Shown here piece by piece: positions 39,325 through 47,806 of a DNA stretch of 64,000 bases; position 1 is the first letter of the stretch; each line of letters begins with the position of its first letter. The notes beneath the pieces are model-generated. The model ran no database searches, was not told where the DNA came from, and saw only the letters and a list, made by a program, of their open reading frames with translations. The translations under genes were made by a program, and so were the position numbers. Origin of the DNA: Kosmotoga arenicorallina S304 (lineage in GTDB: Bacteria > Thermotogota > Thermotogae > Petrotogales > Kosmotogaceae); NCBI RefSeq assembly GCF_001636545.1, contig NZ_JFHK01000002.1, positions 124,001 through 188,000 of the forward strand. Direction: 5' to 3'.

Positions 39325-40630
39325 TTGCACACTCCTCTACAAGATCAACGAGCCTTTCACAAACCACGTTTACCTCTTCTTCCTTTTCGCCTTCCACCAT
39401 TATTCTTATATACGGTTCTGTCCCGGAAGGCCTTAGAACTATTCTCAGATTATCTGATTTCAAACTTTCTAACTCTTCTTTTAGTCTCTCACAATCCATG
39501 ACTTTTTTCTTATCGCTTACAGGAACATTTCTTAAAATCTGGGGATATGTAGGGAAATTCCTATTGAATTCTTCGAGTGTTATCCCCATGTTTGCGAGAG
39601 CAGAAAGGGTTTCAAGGGATGTAATCAGCCCATCACCGGTTGTGTTGATGTCGAGAAAAATAATATGTCCAGATTGTTCGCCACCCAATGTACTGTCAGT
39701 CTGAAGCATTTTCTCAAGAACGTATTTGTCTCCCACTTTTGTTCTGAGTAACTCAATACCTTTTTCCCGAAGAAATCGTTCAAATCCCAGATTTGACATT
39801 ATTGTCGCAACGACCTTGTTGGTCTTTAGCCTTCCATTTTTCATCATATGATGAGCATTTAAAGCCATTAACCTGTCCCCATCAACAAGGTGATTCCCGG
39901 GAAGCACGAAAAGACATCTATCGGCATCTCCATCAAACAACACACCGATTTGCCCGGGCTTAAGTTCTTCACCGATAACCTGTGGATGAAGAGAACCACA
40001 ACCATCATTTATGTTAATGCCGTTGGGTTCAATATACCTAAAATCAGCTTTTAACCCCAGTGCGTTATAAACTTCTTTGATAACAGTAGAAATCGCACCA
40101 TTAGCGCCATCTATGATCACTTCGGTATCCGGGAAAAGACGATTTTTGTATTTGTGTATAACGTACTGAAGATACACATCACGGAGTTTGTGATTAAATC
40201 CAACTCTACCAACATCCGAGTATATGGAATAATGATAAGGCTTTTCAGCTATAAGCCCTTCGATCTCAACTTCCGCTTCATCGGAGATTTTCATTCCCTT
40301 TTCAAGTACCTTGATACCGTTGTAAACAGCTGGATTATGTGATGCTGATATCATGATCCCTATCGTATTGACCTCTTTAGTGATGAAAGCAAGTGTCGGT
40401 GTGGGGACTACACCTATTAGTTCCACATCCATGCCCGCAGATGCAGCACCTGCTGCAACGGCGTTTTCAAGAAGATCGCCTGAACCTCGCGTATCTTTTG
40501 CTATGATCAATTTGGTGTACTTTCCCAGAAAATAGCGACTGACAGCATTACCAAGTTTCATGGCCAGTTCGGCTGTTAGATCCTCATTTATAATCCCCCT
40601 TACACCGTCCGTACCGAAAAGCTTTTTCAC
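39317..40630 (-). CDS. glmM: Phosphoglucosamine mutase
   Basis: A 437-residue enzyme that converts glucosamine-6-phosphate to glucosamine-1-phosphate for cell-wall precursors. [11 protein letters not shown] opens the chain, ISASHNP (about residue 98) carries the phosphoserine and [10 protein letters not shown] (about 235) the metal site; [15 protein letters not shown] ends the last domain. GTG 40630 follows GAGAGGGGGA and gives the standard N terminus, so the ten-residue extension was dropped. Confidence 0.95.
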   Translation of the reverse strand: MKKLFGTDGVRGIINEDLTAELAMKLGNAVSRYFLGKYTKLIIAKDTRGSGDLLENAVAAGAASAGMDVELIGVVPTPTLAFITKEVNTIGIMISASHNPAVYNGIKVLEKGMKISDEAEVEIEGLIAEKPYHYSIYSDVGRVGFNHKLRDVYLQYVIHKYKNRLFPDTEVIIDGANGAISTVIKEVYNALGLKADFRYIEPNGININDGCGSLHPQVIGEELKPGQIGVLFDGDADRCLFVLPGNHLVDGDRLMALNAHHMMKNGRLKTNKVVATIMSNLGFERFLREKGIELLRTKVGDKYVLEKMLQTDSTLGGEQSGHIIFLDINTTGDGLITSLETLSALANMGITLEEFNRNFPTYPQILRNVPVSDKKKVMDCERLKEELESLKSDNLRIVLRPSGTEPYIRIMVEGEKEEEVNVVCERLVDLVEECANE

Positions 40631-40670
40631 CTGTATCCCCCTCTCTGTTATGCTCATCAACTTTTTTGCG

Positions 40671-40699
40671 TTGACAAGTTCACCGGTTACTTATATAAT
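40671..40699 (+). promoter_or_regulatory. Consensus sigma-70 promoter of tRNA-Ser(GGA)
   Basis: TTGACA (40671-40676), 17 bases, TATAAT (40694-40699): a perfect consensus promoter 15 bases before the tRNA. Confidence 0.95.
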
Positions 40700-40713
40700 T
40701 ATACTGTAAATCT

Positions 40714-40804
40714 GGAGAGATGGCCGAGCGGTCGAAGGCGCACGCCTGGAGAGCGTGTGACGGGCACAACCCGTCCGTGGGTTCAAATCCCACTCTCTCC
40801 GCCA
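40714..40804 (+). tRNA. tRNA-Ser (anticodon GGA)
   Basis: Acceptor GGAGAGA pairs with the 3' strand before GCCA; the D-loop, a CTGGAGA anticodon loop, a long variable arm typical of serine tRNA and GGTTCAAATCC are all present. CCA is encoded. Confidence 0.96.
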
Positions 40805-40813
40805 GAATTAGAA

Positions 40814-40837
40814 CGGGGTAGCAATACCCCGGTTTTT
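40814..40837 (+). terminator. Intrinsic terminator after tRNA-Ser
   Basis: CGGGGTA / TACCCCG stem closed by a GCAA tetraloop and followed by GTTTTT, ending 18 bases before the rsmA start. Confidence 0.85.
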
Positions 40838-40854
40838 CTATTGGAGGTAAAGCT

Positions 40855-41664
40855 GTGGACCTCAAAAAAAACTTGAAAGATCACAAGATTTCTTTGAAAC
40901 GCTCTTTAGGCCAAAACTTTTTGCTTAACAAAAATATCTCATCAAAAATATTGAACTACTGTGCCCTGACCAACAACGATACCGTCATAGAGATAGGGGT
41001 AGGCGCCGGAATACTCACTGAATTGCTCCTGAGAAGAGCCAGAAAGGTAATCGCATATGAGATAGACAAAAGCCTTGACCCTTTGATTTCACCTTTGAAA
41101 AAGTATGAGAACCTTCAATTGCTCTTTCAGGATTTCTTAAAGGCAGACCTTTCACACTTGCAGGTTGACGGGGATCTATATTTTGTTGCAAATGTTCCCT
41201 ATTACATCACCTCCCCCATTATTGAAAAGATAATGTTTGATTCACCACCTTTCAAAGAAGCTCTGCTTATGGTTCAAAAAGAATATGCTGACAGACTCCT
41301 GGCAAAGCCCGGTACCAAAACATACGGTGCTCTAACCGTTTCCATCTCAGCTTTTTCAAAAGTCACGAAACTTTTCGACGTTTCAAAGAAGAATTTTGTC
41401 CCGGTACCTGGCGTTGATTCTTCGGTAATAAAACTCGAACCCTTAACCTCACCAAAGATTTCATATGAGGAAAAGAGTCAATTCAGGGCTTTCGTTAGGT
41501 CTTCATTTGCTCAAAGAAGAAAGAAGCTCAAGAACAATCTTAAACGCCTTATTCGAGATGTAGAAGAGTTTTTAAAGGATGCTGGATTGAGCGAAAATAT
41601 AAGAGCGGAGGAACTTTCCACGGATACCTTTATTGACCTATATCACATGATGAAAAGGTGGTAA
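40855..41664 (+). CDS. rsmA: 16S rRNA dimethyladenosine transferase
   Basis: A 269-residue SAM-dependent enzyme (KsgA) that dimethylates two adenines near the 3' end of 16S rRNA. SLGQNFLLN opens the chain, EIGVGAGILTELLL (about residue 46) binds SAM and NVPYYITSPI (about 114) is the target-base motif. It starts at GTG 40855 behind TTGGAGGT, and ends two bases before the sigma-54 activator gene. Confidence 0.95.
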   Translation: MDLKKNLKDHKISLKRSLGQNFLLNKNISSKILNYCALTNNDTVIEIGVGAGILTELLLRRARKVIAYEIDKSLDPLISPLKKYENLQLLFQDFLKADLSHLQVDGDLYFVANVPYYITSPIIEKIMFDSPPFKEALLMVQKEYADRLLAKPGTKTYGALTVSISAFSKVTKLFDVSKKNFVPVPGVDSSVIKLEPLTSPKISYEEKSQFRAFVRSSFAQRRKKLKNNLKRLIRDVEEFLKDAGLSENIRAEELSTDTFIDLYHMMKRW

Positions 41665-41665
41665 G

Positions 41666-43360
41666 ATGAAAGAACATATATTTGAAGAGATAGTTAATTC
41701 CTTGGTGGAGGCTGTGCTGGTTGTTGATTCCAGTGGAATAATTATCCTTATTAACGATGAAGCCTGTCGTATACTGGGTCTGAAGAAAGACGAAGTTGTT
41801 GGTAAGCCCGCTCTTGGGACTATACCAAACACTCGCCTGCATATAGTTCTGAAAACTGGCGAGCCAGAGTATGACAAAATCCAGAAGCTTAATCAGAAAA
41901 CCATTGTAACTTCAAGGATTCCTCTGAAATCTGCTGATGGCAAGGTTTATGCTGTAATGGCAGTTTTCCGGGATATAACCACAGTCCAGAAAATGGCAGA
42001 AGAAGTCACGAATTTGAAAGAAATCGAAGCTCTTTTAACAGCCATAATTGATTCCACTCACGATGCTATTTCTGTTGCTGATGAAAGAGGACGCATTGTG
42101 CTTGTCAACAAAGCATATACCCGCATAACAGGAATGAGTCCAAAAGATGTGGTGGGAAAACTCGCCACGGTGGATATTGCAGAAGGTTCTTCGCTTCATA
42201 TAGAAGTGGCAAGAAACAGGCAACCCATATACAATGCCAGACTTAAAGTCGGGCCTGCACGAAAGGAAGTAATAGTAAATATCACTCCGCTCTTTGTAAA
42301 AGGAGAATTCAAAGGTAGTGTTGGTGTAATACACGATATCTCTGAAATAGAAAAACTTGCAAGCGAACTGGAAGATACCCGAAGGATTCTCAGATATGTT
42401 AAGGCGCGCTATACCTTTGACGACATTGCCGGTTCATCGCCAAAACTAAAAGTAGCTGTTGAACAGGCGAAAAGGGTCTCCAGGACAAGAATGACTGTAT
42501 TGCTTAGAGGGCCGAGTGGAACAGGCAAAGAGCTCTTTGCACATGCGATCCACAACGCAAGTGATAGGGCCAAGAATAGCTTTGTCAGTGTCAATTGCGC
42601 GGCATTGCCTGAAAGCATTCTGGAATCAGAACTTTTTGGTTACAGGGAAGGGGCTTTTACCGGTGCCAAAAAAGGGGGTAAAAGAGGACTTCTCATAGAG
42701 GCTGATAAGGGTACTCTTTTTCTCGATGAAATAGGCAAAATGGATATTACTGTTCAATCAAAATTTCTCAGGTTTCTTCAAGACAAGGAAATAACTCCTT
42801 TGGGTTCTACAAAGCCAATAAGGCTTGATGTAAGAGTAATTGCTGCCACAAATCTTGACCTCGAGAGACTGGTTGAAGAAAAGAAATTCCTTGCAGACCT
42901 TTATTACAGACTAAACGTTGTGCCTATTATAATTCCACCACTTTCTGAACACAAAGAAGATATTCCTGAAATTGCAAGGGTTGTTGTTATGAAACTCAAC
43001 CAGGAATATGGACGCATGGTGGAAAACATAGAACCTGAAGCCCTTCAAATACTCATGAATTACCAGTGGCCCGGTAATGTAAGAGAGCTTGAAAATGTTC
43101 TGGGACGTTCCATGATAAACATGGAACCACAGGAGCGAGTTATAAGGAAGGAACACCTGCCAGAATTGATTAAGCCGGCATGTGGCAATACAACCACGGT
43201 AAAGACCGGGAAACTTTCAGAGCTTATATCAGAATACGAAAAGCGTATAATAGCCGAGACACTGAAAAAACACTCTGGAAACAAAACAGAAGCAGCTAAA
43301 GAACTTGGGATTAGCATAAGGGCTTTGTACTATAAAATCGAGAAACTCGGAATATCATAG
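41666..43360 (+). CDS. Sigma-54-dependent activator with two PAS domains
   Basis: A 564-residue enhancer-binding protein. Two PAS-type sensor regions lie at about residues 5-115 and 125-235 (VVDSSGIIILINDEACRILG; VADERGRIVLVNKAYTRITG). The AAA+ domain has Walker A GPSGTGKE (about 285), the sigma-54 contact loop GAFTGA (residues 328-333), Walker B GTLFLDEIGKM and the R-finger region. A Fis-type helix-turn-helix ends the chain (NKTEAAKELGISIRALYYKI). It activates transcription by RNA polymerase carrying RpoN, in response to a small ligand or redox signal sensed by PAS. Targets are unknown. It is co-transcribed with rsmA. Confidence 0.93.
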   Translation: MKEHIFEEIVNSLVEAVLVVDSSGIIILINDEACRILGLKKDEVVGKPALGTIPNTRLHIVLKTGEPEYDKIQKLNQKTIVTSRIPLKSADGKVYAVMAVFRDITTVQKMAEEVTNLKEIEALLTAIIDSTHDAISVADERGRIVLVNKAYTRITGMSPKDVVGKLATVDIAEGSSLHIEVARNRQPIYNARLKVGPARKEVIVNITPLFVKGEFKGSVGVIHDISEIEKLASELEDTRRILRYVKARYTFDDIAGSSPKLKVAVEQAKRVSRTRMTVLLRGPSGTGKELFAHAIHNASDRAKNSFVSVNCAALPESILESELFGYREGAFTGAKKGGKRGLLIEADKGTLFLDEIGKMDITVQSKFLRFLQDKEITPLGSTKPIRLDVRVIAATNLDLERLVEEKKFLADLYYRLNVVPIIIPPLSEHKEDIPEIARVVVMKLNQEYGRMVENIEPEALQILMNYQWPGNVRELENVLGRSMINMEPQERVIRKEHLPELIKPACGNTTTVKTGKLSELISEYEKRIIAETLKKHSGNKTEAAKELGISIRALYYKIEKLGIS

Positions 43361-43439
43361 ATACTCTGAATAGGAAACTGAAATTATCTTTATTTTTGTG
43401 AAGATTTCTTTTCATTGCATAGCTAACCTTGCAGGGATA

Positions 43440-43468
43440 TTGACGTTTGGACGAAAATCTGATATATT
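43440..43468 (+). promoter_or_regulatory. Promoter of the five-tRNA cluster
   Basis: TTGACG (43440-43445), 17 bases, TATATT (43463-43468), 12 bases before the first tRNA. Confidence 0.85.
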
Positions 43469-43479
43469 TAATCCAGCGA

Positions 43480-43555
43480 CGGGGAGTAGCGCAGATGGCA
43501 GCGCGCCTGTCTTGGGCACAGGAGGTCGCTGGTTCAAGTCCAGTCTCCCCGACCA
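43480..43555 (+). tRNA. tRNA-Pro (anticodon TGG)
   Basis: CGGGGAG acceptor pairs with CTCCCCG before ACCA; the anticodon loop is CTTGGGC; GGTTCAAGTCC is the T-arm. CCA is encoded. Confidence 0.95.
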
Positions 43556-43560
43556 TTTAG

Positions 43561-43636
43561 GCGGCTGTAGCTCAATTGGTAGAGTATCGGCCTTCCAAGC
43601 CGAGGGTTGCGGGTTCGAGTCCCGTCGGCCGCTCCA
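43561..43636 (+). tRNA. tRNA-Gly (anticodon TCC)
   Basis: GCGGCTG acceptor pairs with CGGCCGC (one G-T); anticodon loop CTTCCAA; T-arm GGTTCGAGTCC; encoded CCA. Confidence 0.95.
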
Positions 43637-43712
43637 GCGCCCGTGGCTCAATGGATAGAGCATTGGACTTCTAATCCGAGGGTTGCAGGTTCGAATCCTG
43701 CCGGGCGCACCA
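43637..43712 (+). tRNA. tRNA-Arg (anticodon TCT)
   Basis: GCGCCCG acceptor pairs with CGGGCGC before ACCA; anticodon loop CTTCTAA; starts immediately after tRNA-Gly, with no spacer. Confidence 0.95.
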
Positions 43713-43729
43713 AATATTTCTTTCGTTGT

Positions 43730-43806
43730 GGTGGCTGTAGCTCAGCTGGCAGAGCGCCTGACTGTGGATCAGGTGGTCGCGGGTTCAAATCCCGCCAGCC
43801 ACCCCA
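43730..43806 (+). tRNA. tRNA-His (anticodon GTG)
   Basis: GTGGCTG acceptor pairs with CAGCCAC; an extra 5' G (43730) faces C73, the hallmark of tRNA-His; anticodon loop CTGTGGA; encoded CCA. Confidence 0.95.
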
Positions 43807-43817
43807 TTTTGTTATGC

Positions 43818-43894
43818 GCGCCCGTGGCTCAACTGGATAGAGCATCGGACTTCGGATCCGATGGTTGCGGGTTCAAATCCTGCCGGGCGCGCCA
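43818..43894 (+). tRNA. tRNA-Arg (anticodon TCG)
   Basis: GCGCCCG acceptor pairs with CGGGCGC before GCCA; anticodon loop CTTCGGA; closely related to the tRNA-Arg(TCT) two genes upstream. Confidence 0.95.
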
Positions 43895-43934
43895 TCTTCC
43901 GGTTGTTGCAAGGGACACAAAGGAGGTAGCATCC

Positions 43935-44198
43935 ATGGAGGTTTTGAAAGTAGCATCTAACTCTAAACCCAACGCAGTTGCTGGTGCTTTAGCCGGGGTT
44001 ATAAGGGAAAAGGGGATAGCAGAAGTACAGGCAATAGGTGCAGGTGCTGTAAATCAGGCAGTAAAAGCAATAGCAATAGCCAGGGGATATGTTGCTCCAA
44101 GTGGGATCGATCTAATTTGCTTACCCTCCTTTGCCGATGTGGAGATTGATGGCGAAGTGAGGACAGCTATAAAATTCTTAGTTAAACCCAACGAATAA
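43935..44198 (+). CDS. spoVS: Stage V sporulation protein S family (SpoVS, Alba-like)
   Basis: An 87-residue nucleic-acid-binding-type protein of the SpoVS family, recognised by KVASNSKPNAVAGALAG, the central VQAIGAGAVNQAVKAIAIAR and the end VEIDGEVRTAIKFLV. The family is widespread outside spore formers and its role there is unknown; in Bacillus it affects spore coat assembly. AGGAGGT precedes the ATG. It lies 40 bases after the last tRNA with no terminator between, so it is probably transcribed from the tRNA promoter. Confidence 0.95.
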   Translation: MEVLKVASNSKPNAVAGALAGVIREKGIAEVQAIGAGAVNQAVKAIAIARGYVAPSGIDLICLPSFADVEIDGEVRTAIKFLVKPNE

Positions 44199-44228
44199 AA
44201 AAACAGGCTTTTCAGCCTGTTTTTTTAT
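44196..44228. terminator. Bidirectional terminator after spoVS and the GH13 gene
   Basis: AAAAAACAGGCT / AGCCTGTTTTTT with a TTTC loop; A and T runs serve both strands. A second short inverted repeat (CCTCCG / CGGAGG, 44248-44264) lies between it and the GH13 stop. Confidence 0.9.
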
Positions 44229-44295
44229 CGAATTTTTCTAAAGAAGACCTCCGTTTGTCGGAGGCTGGAAGCAACATCTGTTAAGGTGTGGTAGT

Positions 44296-46311
44296 TCACT
44301 CTATTGTTGCTATCATCACTTCTCCGGGGCTCAAGGTAACTGACAATATTCCCGCGATTTTCCACAGAGAATTGTCATCTCTGTAATTTCTGAAGCGCCA
44401 TCTGACATCGTGCTTCCCTTTCCAGGTATAATATCCCAGGTCTATAGAGATTTCCCTGGAATTATAAAGATCCGCATTTGCCAATATCAGAAGACCCCTT
44501 TTCGTATTCCAATAAAGATAACCAATGAGTTTCAAATCATCTTCAAAAAGTGTTCTTAAATGCTCTGGAGCTATAAGATCGATATTTTCTGCTCTAACCT
44601 TCGAAAGATGCGAAATGAGTTTTATCATGTTATCGTTTGAGTTCCAATGAAGCGCATAATGATCAAAAAAGGCGAGCTTCCCATAAAATCGATCGTCTCT
44701 AGGCAAAACGTATTTTCCATCTTCACTGTTATCAAGGCCTAAATTCATCGGTTGTATTTCAAATATTTCCTGTCCTGAATTGACAAAGGGAATGGCATTG
44801 GGTAAAAAGAAATTCAATGCAGTGGCAAATTTTGAGAAAAGTTTTCCACCCTTTCTGGTCGCTGCTCTTGGTGTGTCAGGCGTTTCAGCCGCTCCCAATG
44901 CAGGAATTTTCAAAGTCGGTAAAACTCTGTAACAGAGTTCTTTTAGTTTCCCCTCTTCGATTCTTGGCTCCATCCACCATGTATTACCGAGTATACCGCT
45001 ATACCCTGAATTTTTAGATTTTTCATCGTTATCCATAACAAGTTCTTCAGCAATAACTGCAAATGCTGGGTCGGTTTTATGAGCTTTCTGGACTATGGAT
45101 CTTTCAAGTTCAACAGGCAAAGCATGTCCCATGTCAAGCCTTGCTGCATCTACTCCAAAGGTTCTATTGAAATATGGCATGATGTTTTCAATGGTCTTCC
45201 ATAATTCTTTTACTGGTTTTTTCCCGGGAAAAAGAGAGGCTTTTATCACATCATAGAGAACGTAGGGGGCCTGTGAAGATGGATCTTTCAGGAAATTTGT
45301 CGCTTCTGTTGGGTGATCGTGATAAAACCTGAGAAAGGTGATATCGTCCCAGGTTGGTTGATTGTCGTTTACCCAATCAGAAAAGCCGGGAGGTGTTATC
45401 ACTTTGAAGGTCTTTGCAAGTTCATTGAGAAATTCCGGGTTGTTTCTATTACTTGCTACGAAATTATCCCATTTTTCAGGATCTGAAACATTTGGTGGCA
45501 GTTTGAATTTTTTCAAATGCCTTTTTACCTGCCTATTATTATATATAATTTCAAGGTTTTCACTCGAAGGAATTTCGAATCCGAGTTCAGGGATTTTTGG
45601 TGGAGCATAGTTTTTTAACTCTGAAACATCAATCCAGTAGAACCACTCAGGATGATCAAGAATAAACTCCGAATCACGCGCTGCTGTTCTCGGTATGAAG
45701 TCAAGTATTACACGCATTCCAAGGATGTGTGCGGCTTCAATAAAAGCCTTGAATTCCTCATCCACTTTCATGCCATCAAGAAGAGAATCATGATATCGTG
45801 GATCTATCTCAAAGACATTCTTCACGGAATATGGTGAACCTACTTCTCCCTTTTTGAAAAGGTCACTGTATTTCGTTACTGGCAGAAAATATATAGCATC
45901 AAACCCCATAGAAGACAGATACGGCAGCATGAAAATCATTTTTAGGATTGTGCCACTCTCTGTATAACCTTCGGAATCTATGGGCTCAAATTGGTCAGGA
46001 TGTAGATGACCATAAGCAGCGGTTGTTCTAATAAATGCTCCATAAATGTTGCTTTTATTGATCCAATCTGGTGTTGTTTCTTTGTTAATCTTTGAAAGTG
46101 ATTGTAAATAATTCACGCCTTCTTTTCCTTTTGAGAGAATAAAGGAGCAAATGCTTGACCCGAATTCGTAAGGATTGACAAAGATCCATTTCCCACTGAG
46201 TTTAACGGTTCCTTCGTAACGTGGTGGAAACCATTCCCTTGGGATTGAAAAGTTCACAGTTCCAAATTCTGCTCTTTCATCAAGCAAACTCTTTACCCTC
46301 TTTAAATACAT
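44296..46311 (-). CDS. Glycoside hydrolase family 13-like protein
   Basis: A 671-residue protein with an alpha-amylase-type barrel. The nucleophile region reads DAARLDMGHAL, the acid/base region AVIAEEL and the third acid AAETPDTPR, so all three catalytic acids seem present. Region I is unusual: VILDFIPRTAARDSEF replaces the DxxxNH of common amylases and, with DHPEWFYWI and NYAPPKIPEL, recalls GlgE-type maltosyltransferases. No signal peptide, so it acts inside the cell, perhaps on glycogen-like glucans; the reaction is not assigned. ATG 46311 follows GGAGGTG; the longer frame to 46380 runs into a tRNA gene. The gene begins just after the tRNA-Ser terminator and may depend on read-through. 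Confidence 0.8.
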   Translation of the reverse strand: MYLKRVKSLLDERAEFGTVNFSIPREWFPPRYEGTVKLSGKWIFVNPYEFGSSICSFILSKGKEGVNYLQSLSKINKETTPDWINKSNIYGAFIRTTAAYGHLHPDQFEPIDSEGYTESGTILKMIFMLPYLSSMGFDAIYFLPVTKYSDLFKKGEVGSPYSVKNVFEIDPRYHDSLLDGMKVDEEFKAFIEAAHILGMRVILDFIPRTAARDSEFILDHPEWFYWIDVSELKNYAPPKIPELGFEIPSSENLEIIYNNRQVKRHLKKFKLPPNVSDPEKWDNFVASNRNNPEFLNELAKTFKVITPPGFSDWVNDNQPTWDDITFLRFYHDHPTEATNFLKDPSSQAPYVLYDVIKASLFPGKKPVKELWKTIENIMPYFNRTFGVDAARLDMGHALPVELERSIVQKAHKTDPAFAVIAEELVMDNDEKSKNSGYSGILGNTWWMEPRIEEGKLKELCYRVLPTLKIPALGAAETPDTPRAATRKGGKLFSKFATALNFFLPNAIPFVNSGQEIFEIQPMNLGLDNSEDGKYVLPRDDRFYGKLAFFDHYALHWNSNDNMIKLISHLSKVRAENIDLIAPEHLRTLFEDDLKLIGYLYWNTKRGLLILANADLYNSREISIDLGYYTWKGKHDVRWRFRNYRDDNSLWKIAGILSVTLSPGEVMIATIE

Positions 46312-46322
46312 AAACACACCTC

Positions 46323-46350
46323 CAAAAAATAAGGGCGGAGCACCGCCCTT
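46323..46350 (-). terminator. Terminator between tRNA-Ser(CGA) and the GH13 gene
   Basis: On the minus strand AAGGGCGG / CCGCCCTT with a TGCT loop is followed by ATTTTTTGG; the GH13 ribosome site begins directly after the T run. Confidence 0.85.
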
Positions 46351-46439
46351 TGGCGGAGGCGGTGGGACTCGAACCCACAAGGGGCAAAAACCCCACCGGT
46401 TTTCGAGACCGGCTCCTTAGCCGATTAGGATACGCCTCC
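46351..46439 (-). tRNA. tRNA-Ser (anticodon CGA)
   Basis: On the minus strand GGAGGCG pairs with CGCCTCC before GCCA; anticodon loop CTCGAAA; long variable arm of the serine type; T-arm GGTTCGAGTCC; encoded CCA. Confidence 0.95.
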
Positions 46440-46449
46440 AAACAGTAAA

Positions 46450-46477
46450 ATTATACCAGACCTGCTGTTTCTGTCAA
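46450..46477 (-). promoter_or_regulatory. Promoter of tRNA-Ser(CGA)
   Basis: TTGACA (46472-46477), 16 bases, TATAAT (46450-46455) preceded by TGG, an extended -10, on the minus strand 11 bases before the tRNA. Confidence 0.92.
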
Positions 46478-46551
46478 TGAGAAAATTGCCATCATAAATT
46501 TGGAAAATTAAAAAAAAGTTTACCAATTACCGTAGTTGTAGCCATAAAATG

Positions 46552-46624
46552 TGTTAGAATATCGAACGTGGTGACAAAAAGAGCTTGAGACAGGTCATAA
46601 ATCCGGTTGGTACCTGGCTCAGCT
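46552..46624 (+). promoter_or_regulatory. Promoter and structured leader of the L21 operon
   Basis: TGT-TAGAAT (46552-46560) is an extended -10 box. The leader RNA can fold a strong stem from 46582 to 46624: AGCT pairs with AGCT, GAG with CTC and CAGGT with ACCTG, with a one-base bulge and one mismatch. The position, about 30 bases before the rplU start, fits a ribosomal-protein autoregulatory leader; it resembles in placement the L21 leader known in Firmicutes, but homology is not shown. Confidence 0.5.
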
Positions 46625-46652
46625 ATTTATTATTGCACAAGGAGGTGTAACA

Positions 46653-46967
46653 GTGTACGCAGTAATTGAAACCTCAGGAAAACAGTTCAGAGTAACTGAG
46701 GGAATGAGCCTTTTTACCGAGAAACAGAAAGATTACTCCGAAGGCGACAGAATCGAATTTGACAGAGTGCTACTCCTTCGCGATGAATCCGGTACCAAAG
46801 TGGGCAAGCCTTACCTCGAAGGCGTTAAAGTTGTTGGCAAGATCATTCGTCATGGTAGAGACAAAAAAATCAGAATCGTGAAGTTTAGGCCAAGAAAGAA
46901 TTACGACAGAGTCAATGGTCACAGGCAGTGGTTTACAGAGATTCTGATCGAAAAAATTGAGTATTGA
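46653..46967 (+). CDS. rplU: 50S ribosomal protein L21
   Basis: A 104-residue ribosomal protein. MYAVIETSGKQFRV at the start and KIRIVKFRPRKNYDRVNGHRQ near the end are the family signatures. It starts at GTG 46653 behind AAGGAGGTG and is followed by rpmA after 16 bases, without the cysteine protease gene often found between them in Firmicutes. Confidence 0.97.
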   Translation: MYAVIETSGKQFRVTEGMSLFTEKQKDYSEGDRIEFDRVLLLRDESGTKVGKPYLEGVKVVGKIIRHGRDKKIRIVKFRPRKNYDRVNGHRQWFTEILIEKIEY

Positions 46968-46983
46968 GGTGGAGGTGAACTGA

Positions 46984-47235
46984 ATGGCCCACAAAAAAAG
47001 TGGCGGTGCAGCGAGAAATGGCAGAGATAGCAATCCAAAGTATCTCGGCGTAAAACGTGGCGAAAATTCTCTTGTTAAAGCTGGCACCATTATCATAAGA
47101 CAAAGAGGAACAAAAATACATCCCGGGAAAAATGTTGGTATGGGAAGGGATTTCACTCTTTATGCTCTCATTGATGGAAAGGTCCATTTCGAGACGAAAA
47201 ATAAAAGGAAGTACGTGAGCGTATATGCTGAATAA
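46984..47235 (+). CDS. rpmA: 50S ribosomal protein L27
   Basis: An 83-residue ribosomal protein opening with [16 protein letters not shown]. The N terminus begins directly with the mature sequence, with no Firmicutes-style cleavable extension, consistent with absence of the processing protease gene beside it. GGTGGAGGTG precedes the ATG. Confidence 0.97.
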   Translation: MAHKKSGGAARNGRDSNPKYLGVKRGENSLVKAGTIIIRQRGTKIHPGKNVGMGRDFTLYALIDGKVHFETKNKRKYVSVYAE

Positions 47236-47268
47236 AGGCTGCTGTGTCATCCGAAAGGAGGAAGCATA

Positions 47269-47793
47269 ATGAACACACAAAAAACACCAGTATATAAAAT
47301 AGGAACAAGAAAATTCACCGTTAAGACTAAACGCAAGGGAGAAATAAAAAAGATCGAACATTTTCTCACCGATCCTCAGGGGAATAGAGTCGAAAGAAAG
47401 TGGTATCTTGTTGACGCAACCGATATTCCATTAGGACGTTTGGCAACAAGGATTGCTTTAATTCTTTCCGGTAAAGCCAAGCCCACTTATACTCCACATA
47501 TCGATACGGGAGATTTTGTGGTTGTTGTGAATGCTGAAAAAGTAAGGTTAACAGGCAAAAAGCTCGATCAAAAAAAATATTACAGGCATTCCGGATATCC
47601 AGGTGGAATTAAAGAAAGATCAGCCCGTGAAATGCTTGCTAAACACCCTGAAAGAGTCATCAAGCTCGCTGTAAAACGCATGTTGCCGAAAACAAAACTC
47701 GGCGATAAGATGTTGAAAAAACTCAAAGTGTACGCCGGTCCAGAGCATAAACACCAAGCTCAGAAACCGGAAGCCATTGAACTTGTTAAGTGA
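47269..47793 (+). CDS. rplM: 50S ribosomal protein L13 with N-terminal extension
   Basis: A 174-residue L13. The conserved core starts at about residue 43 with [18 protein letters not shown] and includes [18 protein letters not shown] and the [12 protein letters not shown] motif. The usual protein is about 142-150 residues and its WY motif is near residue 13, so about 30 extra basic residues are present at the N terminus ([20 protein letters not shown]). The ATG follows AAAGGAGGAAG, and no better internal start is visible. It binds 23S rRNA. Confidence 0.95.
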   Translation: MNTQKTPVYKIGTRKFTVKTKRKGEIKKIEHFLTDPQGNRVERKWYLVDATDIPLGRLATRIALILSGKAKPTYTPHIDTGDFVVVVNAEKVRLTGKKLDQKKYYRHSGYPGGIKERSAREMLAKHPERVIKLAVKRMLPKTKLGDKMLKKLKVYAGPEHKHQAQKPEAIELVK

Positions 47794-47806
47794 GGAGGTT
47801 AAATAG

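Noticed and set aside
43398-43845. Frames of 65-86 codons across the tRNA cluster
   Set aside because: They translate tRNA genes.
46312-46380. N-terminal extension of the GH13 protein
   Set aside because: It reads through the terminator and into the tRNA-Ser gene; the ATG at 46311 has GGAGGTG.
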